Assembly: GCA_004369085.1 (NCBI GenBank)
Contig: ML210275.1
Span: 1-64,000 of the forward strand
Direction of reading: 5' to 3'
DNA: 64,000 nucleotides
DNA from: Coprinopsis marcescibilis
Taxonomy: Eukaryota > Basidiomycota > Agaricomycetes > Agaricales > Psathyrellaceae
The notes beneath the pieces were generated by a model, which was given only the letters and a program-made list of their open reading frames with translations, was not told the DNA's origin and did not search any database. The position numbers and the translations under genes are program-made. Positions 1 to 11,217 of the stretch are shown piece by piece. How positions within the stretch are numbered: position 1 is the first letter of the stretch; each line of letters starts with the position of its first letter.

Positions 1-98
1 CCCACAATGTATTTACTTTATAGCTTGCCACAAATTGGATAGATTGGCTTAAAACTCTCACAGTAGGTAGATCTAAGGTAACGAAATACACAAAAAAA

Positions 99-1151
99 TT
101 AAAAACGAGTATGACCTCCATGCGCACCCTCAACAGCTGAAACAACTTCAGGCATCCGATATATATAACAATCAATTGTTTCTTGAGGTATCATCTCCCA
201 TGCTTCTCGGACAGCTGCTTTGAGGCCATCTACAGTCGTAGGAGGTTTACCAGATCGGATAATCTCCTTGAGATGGTTCCAAATGGGCTCAATCGGATTG
301 AGATCAGGCGACTGAGCAGGGTGGTCTACAAGTGCAATGCCGGAATTCTTGAACCAACGTAATGTTGACTTGGCGGTGTGACTAGCAGCACCATCTTGCT
401 GAAAATCGATACAGCCCCTCTCCGCCTTCACCTCCTTGTAAAACTGGTGAAGAGCCCCATCCAAAACTTGATCTTGATACCGCTGGGCTGTCATTCCTCC
501 TCCCTTCCCCCCTGGATACTCCAACACCAGTAAAGGCCCCCGTCGTCCTGCAATTATGCACCCCCATACCATAACCCGTACCGAGGACTGCTTGAAGGTC
601 GGAACTATGCAGTCCTCATCAAATTCCTCCCCAGCACGGCGTGTAACAAACACACGACCACCTTTGTCACCAAGGCAAACATAGCACTCATCTGAAAAGA
701 TAGTGAATGCAAAATCCTCCTTCCCAAAACCCCTCCTATACCTTGCCCACTCAAGCCGAGCAATCTTGTGGTGTGGCTTAAGGAATGGCTTCTTTCTTGC
801 AACTCGACGGTGGTATCCATGCCTGGATAGAACCCGTTGAACAGTTGAGATGGAGGAGTTTGAGACTGTGCCATTGCTGATCTCACGGAGGCCTTTTCGT
901 CGTGATTTTGTGGCATTTCGGATGATGTGGCGTTCCTCCCGGTCTGTAGTCTTCCTTGGCCGGCCAGTTCGAGGCAGATTTCTGGTCAATCCAGTTCTTC
1001 TGTACTTGCGAAGTATCTTGTATGCAGTGTTAGGTGGTATATTCTCAGCATTGGCTGCATCTGTGATGTTTTGCTTCGCCTGGACCCTCCCAATAAATCG
1101 TTCTTTTGTAGGAGTATCATGTTCAGACCCGAAAGTATGCGTAGGGGACAT
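99..1151 (-). mobile_element. Tc1/mariner-superfamily transposase (DD34E), intact ORF
   Basis: This 350-residue intronless ORF encodes a cut-and-paste transposase. The N-terminal ~110 residues read as paired helix-turn-helix DNA-binding modules, with an AT-hook-like GRPRK at about 65. The catalytic half shows FSDE (first Asp, about residue 153), QQDGAASH (second Asp) and SPDLNPIEPIWN. Exactly 34 residues separate the second Asp from the Glu, the Tc1-type DD34E spacing. The length is normal for a full Tc1-like enzyme and no stop or frameshift interrupts it, so it may be young or active. The ATG at 1149-1151 gives a start just before the first helix. I could not find convincing terminal inverted repeats on either flank, so the element borders are undefined. 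Confidence 0.93.
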
Positions 1152-1817
1152 TTTAGCTCAGGATACGTAGTGGTTGTAGTGCAAAACGAACCACCACCCG
1201 ACGCGACATTGCTGACGCGCCGGGCTGCTTAGTCAGCTGCCAATACTTTTGGCGACCATGAGTACAAGTGGGCCTTCCCAAGACCGTTTAGGGTTCTAAA
1301 CACCAACTGCCAGATGCGTCGTTGGTCTACTTCAGACCCTGGCCATACCTGACCATCTCTGCCCGTCAACTCTTGCTCTGTCACAGCACCTTTGAAGATC
1401 TTAGATAGGTCTTTGGTCGAAGCCATTCGTACAACTCAGGTGTTGCCAAGGCAGTGGCGCAGCGCCCACGGTTGAACCTGTGCGGTTTGGCCGCTGTTTC
1501 GATCGCCATCTTCCCCACTACCACCACCTCTGGATGGGTGCTGGCTGCATTTAAGCCCGCCTTGAGCTCGTTCGGCAACCTGGGCAGCGAAACGGTGACA
1601 TTTACAAGCTGAGGTGGGTGTACAGAGAGATAGCTTGCTACGCTGTGCATGTACACAGCCCAGCTACTCGTCCCCAGTGCTAATTATAACAATTGATCTG
1701 AGTGTTCTGCGCACGGGACTTTAGGGTGGGCTCATTATGCTCGACGCGGCCGGCCACAAGCAAAGTGCACCGCGTCTGCTTCCTTTCCCTCAACCACCAT
1801 CTCCTCTCCTTCTCTCA
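1152..1817. other. Intergenic; only unsupported small ORFs
   Basis: Two overlapping minus-strand ORFs lie here (65 and 91 codons, between 1229 and 1656). They are different frames of the same DNA and match nothing I recognise. They could be a decayed gene fragment. I see no RNA gene or clear repeat. Confidence 0.4.
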
Positions 1818-3475
1818 ATGCCAGACAGCGCGAAAATCACGAAAACCGATCCCAAACACCCAGATTACGAGGATCACGATGCTCATGTGAGGAAACTGAT
1901 ACAGGGGCTGGAAAGGTCGATATCCAGCGACGACGGCTACTCGTAGGTCATTTACAACATCATATTCGTTATTCCAAGGTATATGCGTACGCTTCAGGAG
2001 AATACCAGTCCTGGAGGCATATATGCGTCAGGCACGAGGGTTACCATGCATGGTATCGCCTTTTTGCGATATGACCGCAGTTTTGCAAGCGAAACTGCCA
2101 GCCTTTCGAGAGTATGGACTTGCCATGACATTCTATATTCATATTTTTGACAGTCCCATTCAGCGATAGCACAGACGAGGACAAGGAACTGTTCTCCGTC
2201 GTTTGTGAGGTCATGCCAGGAAGGTTCCGTGCAACCCTTCGCAAGATTCTACAGGTCAAGCCCAGCTTATGCGACCGTTTTATCTGCATGGTGAGTAGTC
2301 TTGTGCGCATATATGCTGTCGATGAGTGAATACTGCCTCTGCCATAGATCTCCAAGGCATACTACAGCGCACGGCACAGAGTATCGGCACTATGACTATA
2401 CGGAGGCATACAACCATTATCTCGCAATCTTTGACGGTGATGAGGAATTCACATCTGAAGTAATCAAGATGATGGAGCGGTGAGTATATTATTATATGAG
2501 CTCGTATATACTCGATCTGACCGTCTCTCTATGCCCAGCGAAGTACCCGGGCTCAAAGACACTAAGAACGGCAAGAAGCACTCGCTTGCGCCTCGTCCAC
2601 CAGCTCGAGACCTTGCGGCCGACTTTCTTGAGCAGCGCAAGCGTCGCAAAGAGGCAGCACGAAAGGAGAAGGAACGGCAGGACAAGGAAAAGCGACCAGT
2701 TGAGAACCACGTTGATGACGAGGACTCCAACAGCAGTGATGGTGACCCGGAGGATCGCCATTCACCTCAGCGTCAAGGTAAGTCCATCCGGCCCATCCCT
2801 TTGACTTTTGTTTGACAAATTCCTTTACAGGATCTCAGCTACTGAGACCAGCACTGAAGAAGCGAGCTCCCGAGGTAACCGAAGGTCTGTACCATGCTCT
2901 CTGTTTCGCCAGCCGTTTTACTGATTAACCAACATGTATAGACGACGCGGACCCACGTGGCAAAAAAAAGCAAAAGGTAAGTCCGATTTCGTTCCGTGAT
3001 ATTCAATGTGCTTACCTTCATGCCAGACCGTTTCCCCAGCCAGCTCAGACACGGAACAGGATAATCAAAACGACGAAGAAGATCCAAATGATGCCAGTCA
3101 TGGTGAAGAAATCGATGGAGACAAGGAGACAGAGTACACAGGGAAGAAGGACAAATACTACAAGGTACATCTCCTTCGACTATCTCAACGCTGTTAGGAC
3201 TCATTGATTGGCAGAAGCTTTCCACGGTGGCTGCCAACGCGATGGACAATGAGGTAGATGGGGACACTCAGTACCTTGGGAGCCCGCCTTTGAGGTCTGA
3301 CAGTCTCCGCCCCCGCCCTCGCCCCCACCCTCGCCCTCGCCAAAAGCGCCTAGAGGCAAGTGGCGAAAGCACAAGGCGTACTCGCAGCATGGGCCGACAA
3401 GGCTCGTTCCAGCGTAAGTGTCCATGTCACTCGCTCAACCATTCCTACTAACCGTCTATCTTTACAGAGCTTTGA
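1818..3475 (+). CDS. Hypothetical charged protein, about ten exons
   Basis: I do not recognise this gene. It reads as about ten small exons: 1818-1942, 1998-2111, 2164-2290, ~2348-2479, 2539-2777, 2831-2884, 2942-2976, 3027-3164, 3215-3413 and 3468-3475. The first exons encode a helical domain (for example LQAKLPAFREYG and MPGRFRATLRKILQ). Exon 5 is a strongly charged, probably coiled region (EQRKRRKEAARKEKERQ). The tail is acidic, then carries RPRPRPHPRPR at about 3309-3340, and ends in QL-stop after the last intron. Most junctions keep phase with GT..AG borders. The exon 3 to exon 4 join (2290/2348) does not keep frame with the simplest sites, so either another splice site is used or there is a frameshift. 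A nuclear or transposon-associated role is possible but unproven. Confidence 0.55.
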
Positions 3476-5551
3476 GTGTTTGCTTTCGAAATGGTTGCAC
3501 TCGATGGTCTTTGATATAGTCTTCGTTCGCTGCATCCCTCTGTACTTTATACATTCAATATTACATGTTTTTCCTGCATCATATCTGACCACCACGTCAA
3601 ACTGGCTGCGCTAGGTACAGTCAGACATTTATAGATTATACCGATCTACACATACAATAGATCTGACAAAGTCTATAGACACCTATAGATCTTCGCAAGA
3701 TCACACAACGGGCGCTTAGGTGGTTCTAGATCTACACTGTATCTGACGAACATCTCGCAGATGGGCCCCAAGATCTGAAAACACACTTGTCTCTAGAGAT
3801 GTCTACAAGACAACTCTAGAGTTTATCAGACGATTAAGGTCTTTGTAGACTTTATGAGGTCTACAGTCGCCCAATCCGCTGATGAGTATCATGTATGGAA
3901 GAAATTAATGACTTACCTGTGACGGTCATAAATATATTCGCATTTGCATAGCTTGCGCGATAGACTTGAATCGCAGTGTCGTACCGCATAGAGGGAGCTG
4001 TATACATACCGAGTCAAGGATACGATCAGTAGGTGTTCTAACTTTTAACTTTTATACCCCCAACTAAGTTCTGCCACTGTTATCGATTGTAACTCTGTCT
4101 AAAAATAACGGCGCCAATCAAGACGGCGCGATCTCCGGGGACAACAATACAAAGTCACTCTCTCACATCGTTGCATCGTTGCTATGTGCAAAGCAGAGAA
4201 GATAAAGTTTCGACAGACGCGTATCAGCCTTGGCCCTTGTTAGTAGGCACTTCGTTGTCGGTAACTCATACTTGGATTGGTTTCAGCAACCATCATTTAC
4301 GAGCTCATCTCAGTGCATTCTAATTATGCGTCGCTGCACTGAGTCATGCCCCACGGACGTCGGTAATTCGGTAATTCGGCACAAGTATGGTGGATGTACT
4401 TGGTAGGTAGAGATGTATGATTATCGGGTCTGAGGTTGAGAGGACCGACTCGGAGGCGAACATCGTTGTGACTGGGGATGGGAGGATGCGAGCCCTGGCT
4501 TCTGCATCTTTCCCTCTCTCCGTTGTGCTAAGCGCTGGCAAGCTCGACAGCAACAACTCGGGTCCGGCGTGATATGTAACCTCATCATGATCACCGCCCA
4601 CAGCTGTCCTGTTTCGTACAGTTTGGACACTTTTGCCACGAACCTTTGGTCCTCTACCTTTGTGCGCTCATCGGACACTGAGAGAACCCCAGTCCAACCC
4701 AGTCTTATTTGTTACCAACTCGAGCATCGCAGCATTCTGGCTTCAATCGAACGACGCGGCATAAATTCTAATCGCGACCTCAGTAATAAATTGTCGTACC
4801 ATTGACAGTTTGAAGCCAAGATCGCAAGCACGATTCACGCACAAGAAATGAAAAGATGGAATCAGAAAGAGTGCAACTTGGGTATGTAGATTATCCAAAT
4901 CTTGCGATTGCCTGGGACTGGCCTCAGTCGCCTGATCAGCCAGGACCAAGCTCCAAGACACCAAGTCACGCAAGCAGGAGAAGACTCGTCTGACAACGTG
5001 ATTGTGCTGTGGTTGGCAGGAGTGGCACAGGTGGGTCCGAAAAACGAACGAAAACCTTGATCTCAAAGACTTCAGGGACTGGCGGGAACAGAGGACGAGA
5101 GTCGTGTCCAACTTGGTCCAACTTGGCTCCCAACTTGGCTCCCAACCTCGAAGTCTCCAATTATGCGCCCTGTATGTTCTGGAAATGCAGGATTGGGGGT
5201 CAATTTGGACTCAAGTTAGACATTGTTGAATGCCAAGTTCAAACCCCTATCGGTATTGAGTGGTCCGTGCACCCACGTCACGCTCGTGACGCGCTCGTGA
5301 TGCGTGACCACTACGATTATGAATCAGAATCCGGCGCTTGTCCCGATCAGATTCACGCATTCCCGCTCTCCGTCATCAACCATCATCATCACCACCACCG
5401 TCGTCGTCGTCCGTGTTCTCCAAGTACCCCCACCCCACCGCGAGTACTTTCAACTCCAACTCCAACTCCAACTCCAACTCCACCTCACCAAGAGCGCGTG
5501 ATTGCATAGTAAAATCCTGCTACTGCCGAGCAACTTGTTGCGTAGCATAGC
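3476..5551. other. Gene-free stretch with short palindromes and simple repeats
   Basis: About 2.1 kb without a convincing gene. The part 3610-3870 is rich in short palindromes with CTAG or TATA cores and AGATCT words. A CCAACTTGG(C/T)-type tandem lies at about 5108-5150. An (AACTCC)n microsatellite lies at about 5453-5480. ORFs here are short, often not ATG-started, and made of simple-sequence peptides. Confidence 0.6.
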
Positions 5552-8378
5552 ATGCCGAGGACGCGCAACGTCGCTGGGGGGTCTAAATCCGGGGATGGTG
5601 TTACTGGGAAACGGCAGATGAAAGAGAAACCGAATAAACATATTGGGAATGGGAATAAGCGGAAGCGAGGGGTGGATTTGGAGCTGGAACAGGAACAGGA
5701 AGAGGTGGGACAGGATGAAGGTGGGGAAGAGGGAGGGGAAGAAGAAGAGGAGGTGGACGAAGGGACGAGGAAACGTGCGCGCCGCTCGATTGCTGCATCT
5801 CAACCCACGTCCGTACCTAAATCCAAAGTCACATCCAAAGCCACACCCAAAGCCACCTCCAAAGCCAACGCGACGCCCAAGAGCAAAAGCAAAGTTCGCA
5901 GGAAAGTGTATGATAGCGATGCTCTAGACGACGAGAGCGATGATGCTGCGGGCGAAGAGAGCGGTGGATACGTTAGCAGTGAGGATGAGGATGTGGAGGA
6001 GGGGGATGGTAAGCCCGCTTTGTCGAAGTACTGGAAGGGTTCTGGAGGGGCCAAGGCGCCGATGAAGAAGAAGGCCTCCGGGTCGTCGTCGCCCGCGAAG
6101 AAGAAACAGAAGGCGTCGACTAGGAAGGGAACCAAGCGTGGTGCCAAGGGCCAGGACCCACACGACGAGGATGAGGACGAGGAAGGGGAAGGGGATACAG
6201 AGGATCGAGATGCTGTGGAAGACGCGTTGAAGGACGGACAGGAGATTGTGGGTGTCGTGGTGCAGGCGCCCAAGACTGGCCGAGGTACGTCTTAGCCTGC
6301 ACGTTCTGCGGTGCTAATGGGTTGCTGACTGTGGGTGGGTGGCTAGTTCCGCCTGGACAGATTTCGCAGAATACAATGGATTTTTTGAATAGGTTGAAAG
6401 ATCCTGCGTGTAATGATCGGGAGTGGTGCGTTGTCGTTTCGCGTTCGCAAGTAACATTAACTAACTAAATAACCAACTAACTAATGCGTGTGAGCAGGTT
6501 CAGGTTACACGGTAAGCTGTTATGCTATGGATTTGGAGGTGGAGTCTGATGGCTGGGTAATGATGGTAGAACCGGTGTATAGGGTGGCGGAGAAGGAGTG
6601 GAAGGATTTCGTGGAGGCCTTTACGGATGTGTTGGTTGGAGTTGATCCTCAGGTTCCGCCGTTGCCGACCAAGGATGTCGTTCATCGGATTTATAGGGAT
6701 GTGAGTGTTCGTCTCAGTTAGAGTACTTCGTTCGTTCGTTCATTTCGGCCTTTGTCCATTGGTCGTTCGAGTTGTCTTTCGTTTATAGTTCGGTTTGGTT
6801 TAATTCCCGGGCGATGTCGAGGCTGACGGTTCCTTGCGTGAAGGTCCGGTTCAGCAATGATAAGACACCGTATAAAAAGGGCCTTTCGGCGACGTTCTCG
6901 AGAGGGGGGCGTAAAGGCATTTTCGCGAAATGTGAGTAGCGGCTTTTTCATCGTTTTACTACTCTACGGGTTGATTCTAAACATGGTATGGACTCTTGTA
7001 GATCATATGTAAGTGGCATGGTGTACTACACGGTACCAGCGATGGGATCCAAGCTGATTGGTGTTTGCGTTTTATTTTATGCTGTTACTAGTGCTGGTGA
7101 GTGTTGGGTTTCGTTGTTGCGTTGGGGGTAGTTGATTGATTGATTGGTTGTGGGTCTGTGGGTGGGTAGTGAAACCGGGGGGCGAGAGTCTTATTGCTGC
7201 GGGGCTGTGGTGTCCTGGGCGTCAGGAGTTGGCGAGCTTGAGGTAAGTTCCCCTTTTATTGTTCTCCTTCTTTGTTAGCGTCGTTCTGTCCTTGCGCTCG
7301 GCCTTTCGGTGTTCTCTTCACCGTTTGTTTCATTTCGCGTCGTTCGCCGGCCACATGGGACCCCCAGTCTAACCCACCATTCGCCTACTTTTAATTCTTG
7401 GCGAGTAAGATGGATAATGATCGTGTGAACTGATTTATTCGCTACAGGACGAACCTCCTGCGCGACTCTGGGCCGTTCAAGCGTGTGATCTCCGCACCCC
7501 GGTTCGTGGAGCTGTTTGGGAAAGCTGAGCGGAATCCGGAGGGGGGGAGGAGCAATATATTTGGAGGGGAGGATGAGTTGAAGGTTGCGCCCAAGGGTGT
7601 TGCCAAGGACCACAAGTGCGTTTACACTTTTTTGTGGGGGTTGGGGTTGGGTTGGGGCTGATTTGTTATTTGGGTGTTGTAGGGATATTGAGATTCTGAA
7701 GTGTCGGTCGTTTGCTGTTGTGCACCAGTGAGTTTTTTGGCTTGTTATTCGCTTAGCCCGCCTGGAGGCGGGGATGTAGTTCTGCGAGAGCGCTAGGCCC
7801 CGCGGAGGCGAAGAGCGTGTGCGGTTGGATTGGGGTTTGGGTCTAGGGTTATCTCTTAACCTTGGTTAAGGTTTCGCGTTTCGATGGGTATCATGGACTA
7901 GTTGGGATAGCCACTGACGCCCGTTTCAGTTTCCCAGATAGTCAAGTCCTTGATTCTGATTTCAAACAGAGGCTGGGAGATGTTGTAAAGGTGATGAAGC
8001 CGTTTGTGTACATGTGAGTGTTTGCTGCACGGTCTATTATTTTTGGGTTTGAGAGTTTGGGGTTGGGTCGGTGGTTATTAGTTTAAAGTTGGTTTAAAGT
8101 TGCACCCTGTTCCACCTCGATTTTTGGGTGGCTGATACGCGCGGCGTGTCGTGTCGTGTCGGCATTGTCGTCAGTGGTGTTGTTGGCGTTGCTACAATGC
8201 TAGTGGCGTTTCTTTAGTTTTGGGGTCGGAGTTTTGTGTGGCGGCATGTTGCTGAATATGGACACGTTTTAGGTTAAATGATCTGTTGACTGTGGGTGGT
8301 GGCACTGGAGTGGGTGGGACACAGGGTGACGACGAGAGTGAGGAGGACGGGGCTGAGGAGGATGAGGATGAGGAGTAG
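5552..8378 (+). CDS. DUF2461-family protein with long charged N-terminus and micro-exons
   Basis: The first exon (5552-6284) encodes about 245 residues of acidic and basic low complexity (KKKQKAS, DEDEDEEGEG) with several possible nuclear localisation signals. From 6347 the gene breaks into small exons. They encode a DUF2461 (TIGR02453-like) domain: TMDFLNRLKDP, EWKDFVEAF, DVRFSNDKTPYKKG, the PGGESLIAAGLWCPG core, and FAVVHHFPDSQVLDSDF. Exon 3 (6498-6511, 14 nt), exon 6 (7002-7008, 7 nt) and exon 7 (7092-7096, 5 nt) are micro-exons. All three are needed to keep frame and to restore KYHIAVKPGGES, where relatives have a similar Y-H-I/L-x-PGG segment. The acidic tail ends at TAG 8376-8378. The biochemical role of DUF2461 is unknown; the charged N-terminus suggests a nuclear location. 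Family assignment is fairly secure, function is not. Confidence 0.8.
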
Positions 8379-8886
8379 GGCTAGATGATGCCGAATAGTA
8401 AGATATCTTTTTGTCTTGTATAATGAGCATCTCTTTCATTTCGTTTTGATATCGACCGGGGAGAGTGAGAGTGCCCAGGAAACGGCGTTTCTGCGGACTA
8501 TAGCAACCACGGATCAAAAGCACACGTTTTGGGACAGCACCGAAGGCAAGGCAAGGCAATTTTTTTTGTTACGGCATGGATGGCATCAACCGAGTCAACA
8601 CAATACCCTCTGCCCATGTATGATCACTGACGTTGCCCTAATCGCTTTCCTCTTTTTATTCTCCACTCTTTGACTCTCACCACTACCTTTCATGCTCGAT
8701 CCTCCACCCTGACTTTCTTATTCCTTTGTTTCTTGTCTAAAACGCATAAAAAGTGGGTGGGTTTTGGTGCGGTGGGTCGACGGCTTTTTCTGACTCGGGT
8801 TACGTAGACGACACGCAAGCCATTGAAAACGACAGTGAACACTGTTGAAAACCCATCGACGACCGAAACCAAAACTAAAACGCGAA
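8379..8886. other. Intergenic region between tandem genes
   Basis: About 0.5 kb holding the 3' flank of the DUF2461 gene and the promoter and leader of the next gene. ORFs reading across it are short and unsupported. I identify no TATA box or repeat with confidence. Confidence 0.4.
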
Positions 8887-11217
8887 ATGGCAGCCATGAA
8901 GACTTCACCAGAACTAGGTACGCCACCTGCGCTAGCTGCGGCGCCAGCGCCAGCACAGCAGCAGCTGGAGCCCGATGAGCTCTGGAAGAGCGAGATGAAG
9001 AAGCGGATCGACGCCAACCTCGAAGAGCTGCTCAAAGACGCCCGACTGACGTACGAGCAAAAGGTGGATGCCACTGGCCCGCGCGAGGAGGAGCGGCGCG
9101 GGGAGCTGTACTACGACTACCTGCAGGCGGTGCAGGACCTGCGTTCGTGGGCGCGGGACGAGTATGCGGGGGCGCTTGAGCGGGAGCGCAAGGAGATTGA
9201 GTGGTGTCGCGAGTCTGGGGCGGAGGTGCCCGTGGGCTTTGTGGATGAGGCGCAGAAGGAGGAGCAGTATCTGATGCTGGATGCGTTTAGGCGGATGACG
9301 GAGGCCAGGCTGGGCGGGAGTCGGCCGGTGGAGGAGGGGTATGAGTATGATCTCGAGTATGCGCCGCCGTCGCTGGCTGCTGGCTGTGGGGCCGCGGTCA
9401 TGTCATTCTCGGAGCCTGGCACGCCGATACAGAGTAGCGTGCTGGATGAACATTATTATCGCCAGGCGGAGGAGCTGTCGAGGCTGTTGAGCGCCACACC
9501 GTCGCCGCCGCCGTCCCCTGCGCCGTCGCACCTAGGGTTGTCGTCGCCCGAGATGGCGGACGAATCGTTGTTGATGTCATCGTCGTCGTTGACCTCCCCG
9601 GATCTCTCGCCCTCGCCGCCAGCGACCCCCGCCCTGTCGTCCGCAGAGGAGACAGACGAGTCTGGCGTATCCTCGGCCGAGTCCTCAGTGATATTCACCC
9701 CACCCCAGCGATCCGAATCAGTCCTATCCTCGGCAGAATCCTCCATCATCTTCACGCCCGAACGCTCTGTTATCGATGAGGAGATCCGGCTCAAGGCGGA
9801 GAAGCACGCGGAGCAGCAGGAGGAGTTTCGCAGGCGGGCAGAGGGCATCAAGAAGAGCGTGATGCAGCGCAAGGTGTTGCGCCAGTTGGAGCAGGAGCAG
9901 GGTAAGAAGGCGCAGAAGGAGGTCAAGCTGATTGCGGATGCGCCTGCTGCTGTTGCTTCCACCGCTGTGGCTGTCGTCCCGCGCTCGGTGGGGAGTTTGC
10001 TGTCCAAGTACCCATCGGCACCACCTTCGACAAGCGGGTACCCGTCCGCCCCGCCCTCGGCTACCCGCGAGCGGTTCCATTGGTCTTCGGCGTATTCGTC
10101 TGCGTCGTCGGACGGGTTCTCTCCCCCGCCTGCGCCCGCTGCCACCCTCAGGGATCATCAGCCGTACATGTACAGAGGCTACACCCAGAGCGCCTCGTCC
10201 ACCCCTCCCGCGTCGACTGGCCGTCGCACGGGCACATCGACACCGGCCGACTATACTCCTTATATTTTCCCAGAGTCCTTGCCGCCTTCGCCGCAACCGA
10301 TGATCAGCCGGCCGCTGTCGTCTGCTTCTGCCGCCGCCGCGAACAACATTTCTTTTTCGGGGTTCCATTCCAGCAGTAACAGTGCTGTCAAGGCATCATC
10401 TGCGTCTGCTTCGGCGTCGGCCTCGGGTTACTCGTCCTTCTCCAGGGAGCCTACGTCTTTCTCGTCCTTCTCGGCGTCCTCCTTTGCAGCGTCGGCCACA
10501 TCGTCGCAAAGCGCGACTCCCACTCCCACTCCTGTGCCCATGTCGCGCGCCTCCCGCTCATCCTACGCCTCGACGCACACCATCTCCACCCCATCCACAT
10601 TCACCAATACATCCTCCGCCTCCGCCTCTGCATACAGCGTAATCTCCAGCTCCACCTTCACCAACCCCAGCACAACACCCAAACCCAAACCCAAAACCAC
10701 CTCCGCCTCCTCCCAATCCTCGCACACCACACGCACCGCCAAGCCGGTCTCGCAGATGTCGCAGGAGGACATGATGCGCATCTTCATCTTCCACGACCAG
10801 CAGTGGATGCGGATCACGCAGCTCAGTGCGTTCCCCGTGCTGCACTTTGGGGATTTCCCGTGGCCGCTGCTGTCGTTTGGCGCGCCGCGCGGGGTGGGAG
10901 AGCTCGGGGTGGAGGGTGTGGAGGGGTATATGTTTGGTGCGTTTGGGATTTGCCGCGAGGATTTGCAGAAGTATCGGCAGAGGCAAGGTGGCAAGGGTGG
11001 TGGAGCGCTGAGTTATGAAGAGGAGGAAAAGGAGGTGGCGGTGGTGAGGACGAAGGAGAGGGTGAGGGAGCATATGAAGAAGTGGAGTTGCTCGGAGAGG
11101 TTTGAAAATGTGTTTTTGAAGAGGGTGCCGGAGGAGGGTGGGGAGCGCGAGATGGTGCGCAAGGGCGCGGCGCTTGTTGTTGCGCATTTGAATGAGATTT
11201 TGGGGAGGTTCGAGTAG
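8887..11217 (+). CDS. Ser/Pro/Ala-rich protein with conserved C-terminal domain, hypothetical
   Basis: A single intronless ORF of about 776 codons, started at the first ATG (8887, context gcgaaATGG). Upstream in-frame codons lack an ATG. Residues ~35-170 are helical and charged (ELWKSEMKKRIDANLEELL, LERERKEIEWC). Residues ~190-640 are low-complexity Ser, Pro, Ala and Thr with repeated SSAESS(I/V)IFTP motifs, which suggests a disordered, phosphorylatable region. A basic coiled stretch (EEFRRRAEGIKKSVMQRK) interrupts it. The last ~150 residues are ordered, with HDQQWMRI, HFGDFPWPLLSF and REHMKKWSCSERFENV. This C-terminal pattern resembles a domain I associate with Agaricomycete hypothetical proteins. 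I cannot assign a function. It might be a J-domain-adjacent or scaffold protein, but nothing here shows that. Confidence 0.85.
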   Translation: MAAMKTSPELGTPPALAAAPAPAQQQLEPDELWKSEMKKRIDANLEELLKDARLTYEQKVDATGPREEERRGELYYDYLQAVQDLRSWARDEYAGALERERKEIEWCRESGAEVPVGFVDEAQKEEQYLMLDAFRRMTEARLGGSRPVEEGYEYDLEYAPPSLAAGCGAAVMSFSEPGTPIQSSVLDEHYYRQAEELSRLLSATPSPPPSPAPSHLGLSSPEMADESLLMSSSSLTSPDLSPSPPATPALSSAEETDESGVSSAESSVIFTPPQRSESVLSSAESSIIFTPERSVIDEEIRLKAEKHAEQQEEFRRRAEGIKKSVMQRKVLRQLEQEQGKKAQKEVKLIADAPAAVASTAVAVVPRSVGSLLSKYPSAPPSTSGYPSAPPSATRERFHWSSAYSSASSDGFSPPPAPAATLRDHQPYMYRGYTQSASSTPPASTGRRTGTSTPADYTPYIFPESLPPSPQPMISRPLSSASAAAANNISFSGFHSSSNSAVKASSASASASASGYSSFSREPTSFSSFSASSFAASATSSQSATPTPTPVPMSRASRSSYASTHTISTPSTFTNTSSASASAYSVISSSTFTNPSTTPKPKPKTTSASSQSSHTTRTAKPVSQMSQEDMMRIFIFHDQQWMRITQLSAFPVLHFGDFPWPLLSFGAPRGVGELGVEGVEGYMFGAFGICREDLQKYRQRQGGKGGGALSYEEEEKEVAVVRTKERVREHMKKWSCSERFENVFLKRVPEEGGEREMVRKGAALVVAHLNEILGRFE

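Noticed and set aside
5009..5550. Frames with His-, Arg- and Asn/Ser-run peptides
   Set aside because: They are translations of trinucleotide and (AACTCC)n microsatellites just upstream of a real gene; three overlapping frames show equal openness.
9456..10368. Long antisense frames (229 and 214 codons) inside the Ser-rich gene
   Set aside because: They mirror GC-rich repeated Ser/Ala/Pro codons of the sense gene and contain no domain.
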